From positions 1 to 64,000 of the forward strand of contig CAKZJW010000060.1 of the NCBI GenBank assembly GCA_937120495.1: a stretch of DNA of 64,000 nucleotides. The letters run 5' to 3'. Source of the DNA: an uncultured Oligoflexia bacterium. GTDB taxonomy: Bacteria; Bdellovibrionota; Bacteriovoracia; Bacteriovoracales; Bacteriovoracaceae. Under the pieces are notes generated by a model that ran no database searches, was not told the origin of the DNA, and saw only the letters and a program-made list of their open reading frames with translations. Shown here piece by piece: positions 16,000 to 24,581 of this stretch. Positions within the stretch are counted from its first letter, which is position 1. Every line of letters begins with the position of its first letter. Both the position numbers and the translations under genes were made by a program.

Positions 16000-16998
16000 T
16001 TAAATAAATTCTATATCGGCAATTAATGCCCCATTACTCTTAAGTGTTTGAAATATAGAGATAAGATCATCCGGATTAGTACCAATTGCATTAAGAGCAT
16101 TGACTAATTCTTTCAATGTAGTCTTTTGCTCAACCATAAAGAGTGAACCTTTTTTCCCATCTTTACCACCTTCTTCTCCGACTTGAATACTCAAGTCTCC
16201 GTGACTGATGGCAACTTTGTTCAAGGTAACATCTCCACCAGCTACAATTGTTCCAGTTTTCTCATTGATTACAATCTTGGCTTTTGAATCTTGATTTACA
16301 CGGTAATTTTCAATTACAGCAATAAGGTTTACAACCTTTCTCTGGTAATTTGTAGGTATGATAAGGTCAATCGTAGCGGAGTCTGTTGCGCTAGCAAATA
16401 GTCCACCTAGGTTTTCATTAATTGTCTTAACAACACGGGCTGCAGTCGTAAAATCAGGTCTATTTAGAGATAAGCGAATAGATTTTTTCTTATCAAAAGA
16501 GAGTGCAATCTCTTGCTCAATAGTTGCTCCACTTGGGATTGCTCCTGTTGTTGCAAACTTTGCACCTTGTTTTAGGCCACCAATAGAAAGAGCACCATTT
16601 GCTACAGCGTAAACCTTTCCATCACCACCCTTAAGCGGAGTTACAAGAAGCGTTCCACCTGCCAATGAGTTCGCATCTCCAATAGAAGAAATTGTTACAT
16701 CAAGCTTTTGTCCAATTCTTCCAAAGGGAGGTAGTTTTGCTGTTACGATAACAGCGGCAACATTTTTTGAACTTACCTCTTGAGGCTTATCTAAACCTAG
16801 AGTCTGAAACATCTTTTTTAAACTGGAATTTGTAACTTCTCCACCACCATCACCAGTACCGTTAAGTCCAATTACTAAACCATATCCAATGAGAGGGTTA
16901 TCTCTAACGCCTTTTATGGAAACGATATCTTTTAGTCTATTGTCAGCAAAAGCATTACTAACTAAAGTCATTAAAAGAATTGTAAATAATTTTCTCAT
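16000..16998 (-). CDS. flgI: Flagellar P-ring protein FlgI
   Basis: Forms the periplasmic P-ring bushing around the rod. The Sec signal peptide ends around residue 18 (NAFA). The mature protein has the family start DNRLKDIVSIKGVRDNPLIGYGLVIGLNGTGD and the C-terminal TTLKELVNALNAIGTNPDDLISIFQTLKSNGALIADIEFI, which is the standard end. Cysteines that form the disulfide in enterobacterial FlgI are absent. The 332-residue length is on the short side. TAATG overlap with flgH links their translation. Confidence 0.95.
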   Translation of the reverse strand: MRKLFTILLMTLVSNAFADNRLKDIVSIKGVRDNPLIGYGLVIGLNGTGDGGGEVTNSSLKKMFQTLGLDKPQEVSSKNVAAVIVTAKLPPFGRIGQKLDVTISSIGDANSLAGGTLLVTPLKGGDGKVYAVANGALSIGGLKQGAKFATTGAIPSGATIEQEIALSFDKKKSIRLSLNRPDFTTAARVVKTINENLGGLFASATDSATIDLIIPTNYQRKVVNLIAVIENYRVNQDSKAKIVINEKTGTIVAGGDVTLNKVAISHGDLSIQVGEEGGKDGKKGSLFMVEQKTTLKELVNALNAIGTNPDDLISIFQTLKSNGALIADIEFI

Positions 16999-17774
16999 TA
17001 GTACCTCAATACAGAAATTCTAGGTTCAAGAACCTTAGTGGATTTTACAGCGTCAGTTGTTGTTATATCTTTACGTGAAACAAGAGCTTGGAATTCAATA
17101 AATCTTTTTCTTGTTTTAAACATTATCTCTTTTCTTCCTCGAACGAGTAGGTAGTCCTGGTTGACTTCTTCAACTACCTGAGTAGAAATCTTATCATAAA
17201 CCTTCTTCGGATCATCCTCGGCATTTGTAGCCGCTACCTCTTCTTTAGGCTTTTCAGCTTTTGCTTCTTCTTTTTTTGAACTCGATTTCTTCTTTTTCCT
17301 TGCTTCAGGAAAAGTTCTTTTTAATTCTTCTTCTATTTGAGCTTTTAGTGGACTCATCACTTCAACAATTACAATGTCACCAGCTCTCTTGATATTATTT
17401 GTAACAAAAAGAAAGCTTTCACTGTGCTTTCCAGTCCAAAGACTGCCGCTTTGACCATTATCTTTTAAGTCATCAGCCGTAACTCTTCTTTTCCCAAATG
17501 TATCAAAGTTTCTATTTGATTGAGGTGGAAGGTTTTTCGTATTTCTGGTATTTGCTCTAACTGGGCGTCCTAACGTAATAGGTTGGTTCACAGGCCTTTT
17601 ATCATGACCTCTGTAGTATTGATTATAAGGATTTGCTCTTCTTCTTTGAGGGGGAGCTACATTTTTGCCATACTTTTGAACTCTTTCATCTTGATCAATT
17701 TGTCTATGCATCTTATTGACATAAGAGGCACAAGATCCAAATACAAAAAGTGAAATTAACAATATAACTCTCAT
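16998..17774 (-). CDS. flgH: Flagellar L-ring lipoprotein FlgH with a charged insert
   Basis: Outer-membrane lipoprotein that forms the L-ring. The lipobox is VFGSCAS (Cys about 15). The FlgH core can be followed at SLWTGKHSESFLFVTNNIKRAGDIVIVEV (about 110-138), and at VVEEVNQDYLLVRGRKEIMFKTRKRFIEFQALVSRKDITTTDAVKSTKVLEPRISV (about 200-255). Between them sits a Lys/Glu/Ala-rich stretch (155-187, ARKKKKSSSKKEEAKAEKP) that is not part of the usual fold, and the N-terminal mature part is Arg/Asn-rich. It overlaps flgA by ATGA. Confidence 0.87.
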   Translation of the reverse strand: MRVILLISLFVFGSCASYVNKMHRQIDQDERVQKYGKNVAPPQRRRANPYNQYYRGHDKRPVNQPITLGRPVRANTRNTKNLPPQSNRNFDTFGKRRVTADDLKDNGQSGSLWTGKHSESFLFVTNNIKRAGDIVIVEVMSPLKAQIEEELKRTFPEARKKKKSSSKKEEAKAEKPKEEVAATNAEDDPKKVYDKISTQVVEEVNQDYLLVRGRKEIMFKTRKRFIEFQALVSRKDITTTDAVKSTKVLEPRISVLRY

Positions 17775-18643
17775 AACTCAACCATCACTGTATTAAAGTC
17801 AACAACCTGACCATTTATTTTCTTATTTGTTTTTTGATTATAAACACTAATATATTCTCCAATCCTTCCAGGCTGTCTAGATAGAGCAGAGCTTTTTAGG
17901 GATATACTTTTTCCTTTTAAAATGACTTTGATATTTTGTCCTGGCTTAACAATAGTCATAGGAATTAGATCGGTGAGTTTGATTGTTTCACCTTTTCGAA
18001 GTTGTCTTGTAGCCTTATAAAAACGAATGTTTTTAATATCTTGAAATAAATGCTTCCTGCCGTTATCAAAAATATATGTTTTTCTAAACTGCGAAGAGCT
18101 AAGCTTTCCGCTAAATGGACTTATCGTGTTTAGCGGAATGTATCCTATTCTTTTAGTTAAAACTTCAACTGAAAACCAAATAGTTTTATTATTAACCAGA
18201 AGTTTTATGTTCTTGCTTCCAGCTGTTTCACAAGAGTTACAAATAGCCTTTAAGCTTGTACCTTCTGCAATATTTAAGCTGGCCTTACCAAAGAGGCTTG
18301 ATGTTTTACTTAAAGTTAAATTTTTTGGCATGTCGACTAAAGAAGTAAGAGTGTCTTTTACGTGTTGAACATCTATCTCTTTTGGTTCAATTGAAACATT
18401 TGAATTGAATTCTGATTTTAAAATTTGTGATAAATGAGCAGCTTTTAACTCGCCCGTTGCACCAGAGATTAACTCCGTGAAGACTCTTAATGTCTTTTCA
18501 TCACAGTTAGTTTTTTTTATGATGCTTTGATCAAGTACCTTGTTTATTTTTATAATCTTTGAAAAAGAAACAATTTTACAGCTATCTTGAGCTTGTGCAG
18601 ATAAGGTTAAAAGAAAAAGTAGAGTCGTTATCATTTTTATCAT
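17771..18643 (-). CDS. flgA: P-ring assembly chaperone FlgA
   Basis: Periplasmic chaperone needed to assemble FlgI into the P-ring. The Sec signal peptide ends near residue 18 (SAQAQ). The C-terminal ~140 residues contain the SAF-type domain: ATRQLRKGETIKLTDL (around 205-220), KPGQNIKVILKGKSISLKSSALSRQPGRIGEYISVYNQKTNKKINGQVVDFNTVMV. Four cysteines are seen in the N-terminal half. The N-terminal part is poorly conserved, as in other FlgA proteins. ATGA overlaps on both sides tie flgG, flgA and flgH into one operon. Confidence 0.88.
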   Translation of the reverse strand: MIKMITTLLFLLTLSAQAQDSCKIVSFSKIIKINKVLDQSIIKKTNCDEKTLRVFTELISGATGELKAAHLSQILKSEFNSNVSIEPKEIDVQHVKDTLTSLVDMPKNLTLSKTSSLFGKASLNIAEGTSLKAICNSCETAGSKNIKLLVNNKTIWFSVEVLTKRIGYIPLNTISPFSGKLSSSQFRKTYIFDNGRKHLFQDIKNIRFYKATRQLRKGETIKLTDLIPMTIVKPGQNIKVILKGKSISLKSSALSRQPGRIGEYISVYNQKTNKKINGQVVDFNTVMVEL

Positions 18644-19491
18644 CGTATATTATTCACTGTTTGAAGCATTTGATCTGCAATACCCATAACTTTAGAGTTC
18701 ATCTCATAAGCTCTTTGGGCTTTTATTAGACCTGTCATTTCATTCATAATACTAACATTGGAAGACTCGAGATAACCCTGTTGAAGGGCTCCAGCATTGT
18801 CAGTTCCAGCAATTAATTGAATTGCTTCGCCACTTGCTGTAGATTTCTTCGCTCTATTTCCACCCATGTCCATGAGTCCAGCTGGGTTTACAAAAGTAAA
18901 AACTGGAATTTGTCCAAGTTCGATTGGTTCCGTTTGTGTACTCAAAAATGCTTGAACTTTTCCATCACTGGCAATATTAAAACTTTTTGTATTTGGCGGA
19001 AGTGTAATTGTAGGAAGAAGAGCATATCCAGCTCTTGTCCTCAAGACACCTTGGGCATCAACTGTAAAAGAGCCATCCCTTGTGAACTGAATATCATCCT
19101 TAACTTGAACTCCAAAGTAACCTTCACCCATAATCATTATGTCATAAGGTCTATTTGTTGCTTGCGGGGAACCCATCGTATGAAGTCTTCTCGTTGCAGA
19201 AACCTTTGAACCAGATCCAACTTGTTGTCCAACTGTATACTGAGACCCAGAAGAAGATCTTCCCCCTGCTTGTTGAACTGTTTGATATGTTAGGTCTTCA
19301 AACTCCGTCCTATGCGCTTTATAGCCAGTTGTGTTGGCGTTGGCAATATTGTTTGAAATTGTATTAACGTGGGACTCTTGAGCGCTCATGCCTGTTGCTG
19401 CTGTATTTAAAGCTCTGATCATCGCATGAGCATCTATGCTAAAAAATAACACTGCAAAAGAGAAAAAGAGTAAAATTTTAATTTGTTTCAT
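18640..19491 (-). CDS. flgG: Distal rod protein FlgG with an apparent signal peptide
   Basis: Distal rod protein, 283 residues. The canonical FlgG start MIRALNTAATGMSAQESHVNTISNNIANANTTGYK begins only at residue 24. Before it lies a 23-residue extension with a basic start (MKQ, IK), a hydrophobic core and a D-A-H-A end, which reads as a Sec signal peptide cleaved just before MIR. The start is preceded by AAGGAAGG; the internal MIR codon has no Shine-Dalgarno. The C-terminal EMTGLIKAQRAYEMNSKVMGIADQMLQTVNNI is standard. Other bacteria export FlgG through the flagellar type III gate without a cleaved peptide, so this is odd. Start set by the RBS. Confidence 0.9.
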   Translation of the reverse strand: MKQIKILLFFSFAVLFFSIDAHAMIRALNTAATGMSAQESHVNTISNNIANANTTGYKAHRTEFEDLTYQTVQQAGGRSSSGSQYTVGQQVGSGSKVSATRRLHTMGSPQATNRPYDIMIMGEGYFGVQVKDDIQFTRDGSFTVDAQGVLRTRAGYALLPTITLPPNTKSFNIASDGKVQAFLSTQTEPIELGQIPVFTFVNPAGLMDMGGNRAKKSTASGEAIQLIAGTDNAGALQQGYLESSNVSIMNEMTGLIKAQRAYEMNSKVMGIADQMLQTVNNIR

Positions 19492-19507
19492 CAACCTTCC
19501 TTGGTAT

Positions 19508-20329
19508 CTAAAATTTTGCAATATCATTAACGGCTTTACCGCTAATAGCATCATAAGTGTTTATCGCTTTTTGAATATTTTCAAAATGCCTGTGAGCTCT
19601 TATAAGTTCCGACATCTCTTGAACGGCATTAACATTAGAGCCTTCTACAAAACCCTGGTTTACTGTCGTTGCAATATTATCGCGTTTTAAATTTTGTTCA
19701 TCATTATTTATATATAAAGAGTGTCCTTGTTTTTTTATGGCATCTACATCATTAAATTCGACAACTGAAACTTTTCCAACAACAGCATTATCGACAAAAA
19801 TTTCGCCTTCTCTTGAAACAGAAAGCTTTGAGCCTTGTGGTACTTTTATTGTTCTGGCTGAGATGTCATCACTCGCCTCAGAGTCTTTATTTGCTTCTTT
19901 GCTCGCTAATAGCTTATATCCGCTTTCGGTAATTAGTTCACCTTCTTTTGATAATGAAAAATTTCCTTTTCTTGTAAAACGAATACCGTGTGGAGTTTGA
20001 ACTTCAAAAAATCCTTTACCGTGTAAGGCAAAATCAAGTGGGTTATTTGTAGGATCAAGTCTTCCTTGTTCATGAACAGTGTAACTTCCATCAACCTTTA
20101 CGTGAGCATTTTGAGAGCCCTGTGTTTTATAAAAATCTTTTGGGGACCAGTCTTCTCTTGGTATATCAATATCTTCTAAGCCCTTATCTAGAGCCGTTAG
20201 ATGTTCTTTAAATGTAAGACGATCTTTCTTAAAGCCAGCAGTGTTAGCGTTTGCAATATTATTGGCAATGGTTTCAACTTTTCGTTGCTGTGCTATCTGG
20301 CCAGATAGTGGAACCCAAATGTTTTTCAA
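19508..20329 (-). CDS. flgF: Proximal rod protein FlgF, TTG start
   Basis: Rod protein next to FlgG, 273 residues. It begins LKNIWVPLSGQIAQQRKVETIANNIANANTAGFKKDR, the axial-protein signature with NNIANANTAGFK (19-30 from this start). The C-terminus has QEMSELIRAHRHFENIQKAINTYDAISGKAVNDI, as in FlgF/FlgG. An in-frame ATG at 20410 exists, but the TTG at 20329 follows a perfect AGGAGG by five bases and gives the normal family N-terminus, so it is chosen. It is the first gene of the rod/ring operon; FlgF is separated from FlgG by the order and by lacking the signal-like extension. Confidence 0.9.
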   Translation of the reverse strand: MKNIWVPLSGQIAQQRKVETIANNIANANTAGFKKDRLTFKEHLTALDKGLEDIDIPREDWSPKDFYKTQGSQNAHVKVDGSYTVHEQGRLDPTNNPLDFALHGKGFFEVQTPHGIRFTRKGNFSLSKEGELITESGYKLLASKEANKDSEASDDISARTIKVPQGSKLSVSREGEIFVDNAVVGKVSVVEFNDVDAIKKQGHSLYINNDEQNLKRDNIATTVNQGFVEGSNVNAVQEMSELIRAHRHFENIQKAINTYDAISGKAVNDIAKF

Positions 20330-20410
20330 ACAGTCCTCCTGACATACAAAGGATCTTCCTAATCCTATTGCTAGTTTTAGTTTAGCAAATTTGCGCCAAA
20401 AAATTAGCAT

Positions 20411-20599
20411 AGGTAAAAAGTGTCACACAGGTTAAGTGGCTATTTTTACAAGAAATGGTGTCGTGAAGCGTTAATTTTTTGACATTAAAGCCCAGAAAAT
20501 TTTTCTACTTAATTTTTGAGTGGAAAAATTGTCCATCAGGATGGATAATCGATTGAAATAAAAGGATTTAAACGTCAAAGCAGTGACTAAAGGTGAGTG
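20411..20599. other. Divergent intergenic region between flgF and xseB
   Basis: AT-rich. On the plus strand TTGACA at 20479 is a good -35, but the -10 is unclear. TCCATC-AG-GATGGA at 20532-20545 is a small palindrome that could be an operator. I see no confident flgF promoter. Confidence 0.35.
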
Positions 20600-20821
20600 A
20601 TGCCGTCAAGTAAGAAAAATGAAAGTTTTGAAAAGACACTTACAAAACTTGAGGAGATTGTTTCTAAACTCGAAAGAGGAGAACTACCTCTTGATAAAAG
20701 TCTTGAAACATTTGAAAGCGGGATAGAGATGTATAATTCTTGTAAAGAATTCTTATCCCAAGCAGAGAGTAAGATTAAAGTCCTAACTGACTCTCTTAAG
20801 GAAGAAGAATTAGAAGAGTAA
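20600..20821 (+). CDS. xseB: Exodeoxyribonuclease VII small subunit
   Basis: The small subunit of ExoVII, which degrades single-stranded DNA in both directions with XseA. It has 73 residues. The family core is visible: FEKTLTKLEEIVSKLERGELPLDKSLETFESGIEMYNSCKEFLSQAESKI (10-60), with L-E-x-I-V-x-x-L-E-x-G-x-x-x-L-x-x-S-L-x-x-F-E-x-G. The ATG is six bases after AGG. A GTG directly before it could also be used. xseA is not in view. The stop overlaps the next ATG by one base. Confidence 0.95.
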   Translation: MPSSKKNESFEKTLTKLEEIVSKLERGELPLDKSLETFESGIEMYNSCKEFLSQAESKIKVLTDSLKEEELEE

Positions 20822-21747
20822 TGAGAATTCTTTATTTTTTCTTTTTGATTATACTCGTCTCTTGTCAGGTATCAAAATCAAAAACAACAAGTTCTTTATC
20901 AGTTGTCGATATTGATAATAAATATACAACACCAGAGGTTACATCAATAAACTCTAGTGAAAATGTATATGGGCCACTTGCCAGTGAAGAAAATAATAAT
21001 CTTGAGCAAAGTGTGACTATGCCAATAATAGCTCTAGATTTTGCCCCAGCTCTATACAATAGTTTGGCTTATATAGGATTACTAGAGAAGCTCGAAAGTA
21101 AAAAAATAAAACCAAAGCTCTTTATTACAAGTGGGTTTTCTTTAATTCCTATTTTTCTTTATAGTAAATACCAAAACACGAATAGAGTGAACTTTAAAAT
21201 GTTTTCATTAATGAGTAAGTTAAAATCTAAAAAAGTATTTTCTCAAAAATGGAAAAATATCATTAATGACTTTTTGTTGGATGAATTCAAAAATACAAAA
21301 CAAGAAAGTTTACCGAGTCTAGTATTGATACCAACATATAAGAATAAAAGATTGAGTTTGATCTATTCAGGCGAGATCGTTAAAAATATTCTAAACTCTA
21401 TAAATTTAAAAAAAATAAAGAATAACTTTCTTCTTCGTCCAACATCTCATTATAGAAATGACCTAAAGCAATTTGGGATAGATTTATCTTTTAATTTATC
21501 TGCTATATCTAAGGAAGTAACACTTAAATATTCATCAGGCTTCGTATATGGTGTTTATACAAAGTTAAGTGGATACAGTCATTATGAAGCAAATGACTAT
21601 ATAAGTCTTGGTGTCGAAAATAAAACAATCGATAATATTAAAAATACTGTAGATCTGATGAACTCAATAAATAAAAAATCTGAAGAAATATCAGAGATGA
21701 TTTTAAAAAAAATAAACTCTTGGATAGAGAGAAATAGGAACGATTAG
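20821..21747 (+). CDS. Lipoprotein resembling an inactivated patatin phospholipase
   Basis: A 308-residue lipoprotein: lipobox ILVSC, Cys at about 15. Near residue 71 the chain reads IALDFAPALYNSLAYIGLLEKLESKKIKPKLFITSGFSLIPIFLY, which has the layout of a patatin N-terminus (oxyanion loop, helix with IGLLEKLE, then the nucleophile elbow). But the Gly-rich oxyanion motif is DFAPAL, and the G-x-S-x-G elbow is ITSGFS. The Asp of a D-G-A dyad is not evident. It is probably a non-catalytic outer-membrane lipoprotein of patatin fold. It is coupled to xseB and to the penicillin-binding gene by overlapping stops and starts. Confidence 0.6.
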   Translation: MRILYFFFLIILVSCQVSKSKTTSSLSVVDIDNKYTTPEVTSINSSENVYGPLASEENNNLEQSVTMPIIALDFAPALYNSLAYIGLLEKLESKKIKPKLFITSGFSLIPIFLYSKYQNTNRVNFKMFSLMSKLKSKKVFSQKWKNIINDFLLDEFKNTKQESLPSLVLIPTYKNKRLSLIYSGEIVKNILNSINLKKIKNNFLLRPTSHYRNDLKQFGIDLSFNLSAISKEVTLKYSSGFVYGVYTKLSGYSHYEANDYISLGVENKTIDNIKNTVDLMNSINKKSEEISEMILKKINSWIERNRND

Positions 21748-24509
21748 TGAAAAACATAGTAAAAATTATTGCAATTCTAGGAGCTCTTGGAGTTTTAGCA
21801 GGAACTTTTGTATTAGGATTAATAGTTTATATTTCTTTTGATTTACCACAAATAAATTCTCTTAGTGATTACAGTCCACCCGTGCCATCTAGAATATTAT
21901 CGAAAGACGGCGAGGTTTTACTTGAGGTTTCTAAAGAAAAAAGAGAAGTCGTTCCTTTTGAAAAAATACCAAGCAGAATTGTTAATTCATTTCTAGCAGC
22001 AGAAGATGATAATTTTTTTAATCATTCAGGTGTAGACTATATTGGGATTGTTAGAGCAATGTTAAAAAACATTAAAGCTGGAAGAATTGTTCAGGGTGCT
22101 TCGACAATTACGCAACAAGTAGCGAAGTCATTACTCTTATCCTCAGAAAGAACATTTACAAGAAAAATCAAAGATTTACTATTAGCACAAAAAATTGAAG
22201 AGAAATTTTCTAAGCAAGACATTCTGTTCTTATACCTGAATCAAGTTTATCTAGGTGGAGGTTATTACGGAGTAAAGGCTGCTTTTAATGGATATTATGG
22301 TAAAGAATTAGAAGAAGCGACGATTGCCGAGAGTGCTCTAGTAGCAGGACTACTTGTTGCACCTGGAAAATATTCTCCTTATATAAATCCTAAATATGCA
22401 AAGAAAAGACAACGTTATGTGCTTGGAAGACTAGTAAAAACAAAAAAAATAACTCAAGAAGAATATGAAAGTGCATTGAAAGAAGATATTACGATGCAAC
22501 TTAGGGCTTCTAATGAAATGAAGGCGGGTTACTTTACAGACTGGATAAGACAAAGAGTTATTGAAAGATTTGGAAAAACAGAATTTTTAACAAATGGTTA
22601 TGAAATTGTAACGACTCTTAATTGGAAACTTCAGGAAAAAGCTGAGAGAGAAGTTTTAAAAGGCGTTATCGCAATTGATAAGAGACAAGGTTATAAAGGA
22701 GCATTAGCTCATTTTGATGATGAAACAAAAATTGTTGAAGAATTAGTTTCTCAAAGAAATAGATTGTTTAAAAAACAATCAAAATTCTTTATCTTTCATA
22801 GCGATGGAAGTGTTAAGAAAGAATTTGAATATGAACAAGGTGACGTAGAAAAATTACTTGAGCAGGATCTTGCAACTTTAGAAACTATAAAGCCTAGGTA
22901 CAGGAAATATTTCTCTGCCGGTAATAACCCTGAGTATAGCCTAAACCCTCTTGTTGAGATTAAAGATAATTACAATGCAATTGTAACGAAGGTAAATAAC
23001 TTACAAAGAATGATCTATATTACTTTCGCTGGTGGAGCAAAGGGAATGATTCCTTATGAACATTTTAGATGGGCCCATGAGAGAAATTTATCAGAAGAGA
23101 GACATTATTGGTCATATGTTACTCGCCCAAGTTCTATTCTGAAAAAAGGTGATAAGATTTTAGTAAAGATTTTATCAAGACCTCAAGGTGTTTGGTCTAA
23201 TCTTCACCCTGAGTTTAAAAAATTAAAGTTGAATCCTGACTTTTTAGAAAAATTAAAACAACAAAAATTCTACCTGGCATCTCTTGAGCAAGAAGCTGAC
23301 GCACAAGGTGCGCTTTTGTCGATTTCACCTTTTTCTGGAGAAATCGTTTCAATGGTAGGCGGTAGTGATTTCTCCAAATCTCAGTTTAACAGAGCTGTTC
23401 AATCAAATAGACAGCCAGGCTCTGCGTTTAAGCCATTAATTTTTGCTGTTGGATTAGAAAATAATTTTACCCCAGCATCAATACTACTCGATTCTCCGAG
23501 TGCTTTAGGTGGAGCGGATGAATCTTTAAGTTGGAAACCAAGAAATTACGATGGTCAATTTAAAGGTCAAATGACATACAGAAGAGCGCTTGAGACAAGT
23601 CGTAATATTCCAACAATTCGCTTAACACAAGATATTGGTGTTTCAAATATTACAAGTTTTGTAGACCGATTAAATCTAGAGGCTGAACTACCAAAAGACC
23701 TAAGTGTTTCTTTGGGATCATTTGGAATGAATTTATTAGACCTTGTAAAAACTTACGCCATTTTTCCAAACGGAGGGCGTAAAGTTAAACTACAGTCCAT
23801 CTTAAGCATTAAAGATAGAAACGGAACTGTATTTACAATGGACGATGGTGAAGATGATTCAGCAGTTGAATCTGATGAAGAAGCTGATGAAAATACCGTT
23901 GCTGATATTGCTCAAAACTCAAAAAAAGAAAATGAATCTGAAGACTCCAAAGAAAGTGAAGAGGCTATCGAGAAAAAAGAAAACCCTTTTCATGTGAATT
24001 TAACATCTGATCAAGTGTACGATCAACGACTTGCCTATATAATGACAAACCTTCTTAAAGGCGTTGTTCAAAATGGAACAGGGCGATCAGCAAGATCAAT
24101 AAGCTCTTCAATTGGGGGAAAGACTGGAACTACTAATAATTATGTTGATGCATGGTTCTTGGGCTTCTCATCTAGACTCGTAACTGGTGTATGGACAGGC
24201 TTTGATAATAATAAAAGTCTTGGTTGGGGGGAGACGGGGGCAAAAGCTGCCCTACCAATTTGGAAAGAGTTTATGAGGCTTGGTATTAAACAATATGGAG
24301 AGTCAGACTTTCAAATACCAAGTGGAATTCTCAACCTTGCCATTGATAAAAAAACGGGAGAGCCAGTAAATACAAGAGGTTCTGGCGTGATTATGGAAGC
24401 ATTTGTTGAGGGGACTGAGCCTGGAGCAGTTAAAGAAACAGACGATGAAAATACTCAAGATTTTACAGAAACAGTTCTTGATGATGAAGACTATTACGAT
24501 AATCAATAA
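21747..24509 (+). CDS. mrcA: Class A penicillin-binding protein 1A
   Basis: Bifunctional peptidoglycan synthase of 920 residues, inner-membrane anchored by helix 8-30. The glycosyltransferase (GT51) domain shows the catalytic Glu86 in AAEDDNFFNHSG and GASTITQQVAKSLLL. The transpeptidase has the nucleophile motif SAFK at 559, SRN, and KTGTT at 792. It contains the extra beta-rich region of PBP1A before the transpeptidase. An acidic, low-complexity stretch (about 695-750) and an acidic C-terminal tail are unusual additions. The GTG start overlaps the upstream lipoprotein stop, so both are co-translated. Confidence 0.95.
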   Translation: MKNIVKIIAILGALGVLAGTFVLGLIVYISFDLPQINSLSDYSPPVPSRILSKDGEVLLEVSKEKREVVPFEKIPSRIVNSFLAAEDDNFFNHSGVDYIGIVRAMLKNIKAGRIVQGASTITQQVAKSLLLSSERTFTRKIKDLLLAQKIEEKFSKQDILFLYLNQVYLGGGYYGVKAAFNGYYGKELEEATIAESALVAGLLVAPGKYSPYINPKYAKKRQRYVLGRLVKTKKITQEEYESALKEDITMQLRASNEMKAGYFTDWIRQRVIERFGKTEFLTNGYEIVTTLNWKLQEKAEREVLKGVIAIDKRQGYKGALAHFDDETKIVEELVSQRNRLFKKQSKFFIFHSDGSVKKEFEYEQGDVEKLLEQDLATLETIKPRYRKYFSAGNNPEYSLNPLVEIKDNYNAIVTKVNNLQRMIYITFAGGAKGMIPYEHFRWAHERNLSEERHYWSYVTRPSSILKKGDKILVKILSRPQGVWSNLHPEFKKLKLNPDFLEKLKQQKFYLASLEQEADAQGALLSISPFSGEIVSMVGGSDFSKSQFNRAVQSNRQPGSAFKPLIFAVGLENNFTPASILLDSPSALGGADESLSWKPRNYDGQFKGQMTYRRALETSRNIPTIRLTQDIGVSNITSFVDRLNLEAELPKDLSVSLGSFGMNLLDLVKTYAIFPNGGRKVKLQSILSIKDRNGTVFTMDDGEDDSAVESDEEADENTVADIAQNSKKENESEDSKESEEAIEKKENPFHVNLTSDQVYDQRLAYIMTNLLKGVVQNGTGRSARSISSSIGGKTGTTNNYVDAWFLGFSSRLVTGVWTGFDNNKSLGWGETGAKAALPIWKEFMRLGIKQYGESDFQIPSGILNLAIDKKTGEPVNTRGSGVIMEAFVEGTEPGAVKETDDENTQDFTETVLDDEDYYDNQ

Positions 24510-24551
24510 TTAAAATATTTTTTTGAAATAGATATAAAAAAAATCTGAAAT

Positions 24552-24559
24552 ACCGATAA
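24552..24559 (+). promoter_or_regulatory. Possible sigma-28 -10 element
   Basis: ACCGATAA matches 7 of 8 bases of the FliA -10 (GCCGATAA), 23 bases upstream of the TonB-family gene. The -35 at exact spacing is poor (TATAAAAA), so this is weak. Confidence 0.25.
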
Positions 24560-24581
24560 AGAAAGAGTGAGGCGGTATTTT

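Noticed and set aside
20384-20402. Sigma-54-like box upstream of flgF on the minus strand (TTGGCGCAAATTTGCT)
   Set aside because: GG and GC are separated by nine bases rather than ten, so the spacing is wrong for a sigma-54 promoter. The GCAAATTTGC palindrome explains the look.
15992-20490. TTTTTTGACATTAAA occurring near both 15992 and 20477
   Set aside because: A 15-base AT-rich match in a low-GC genome, in unrelated positions, is not strong evidence of a shared element.
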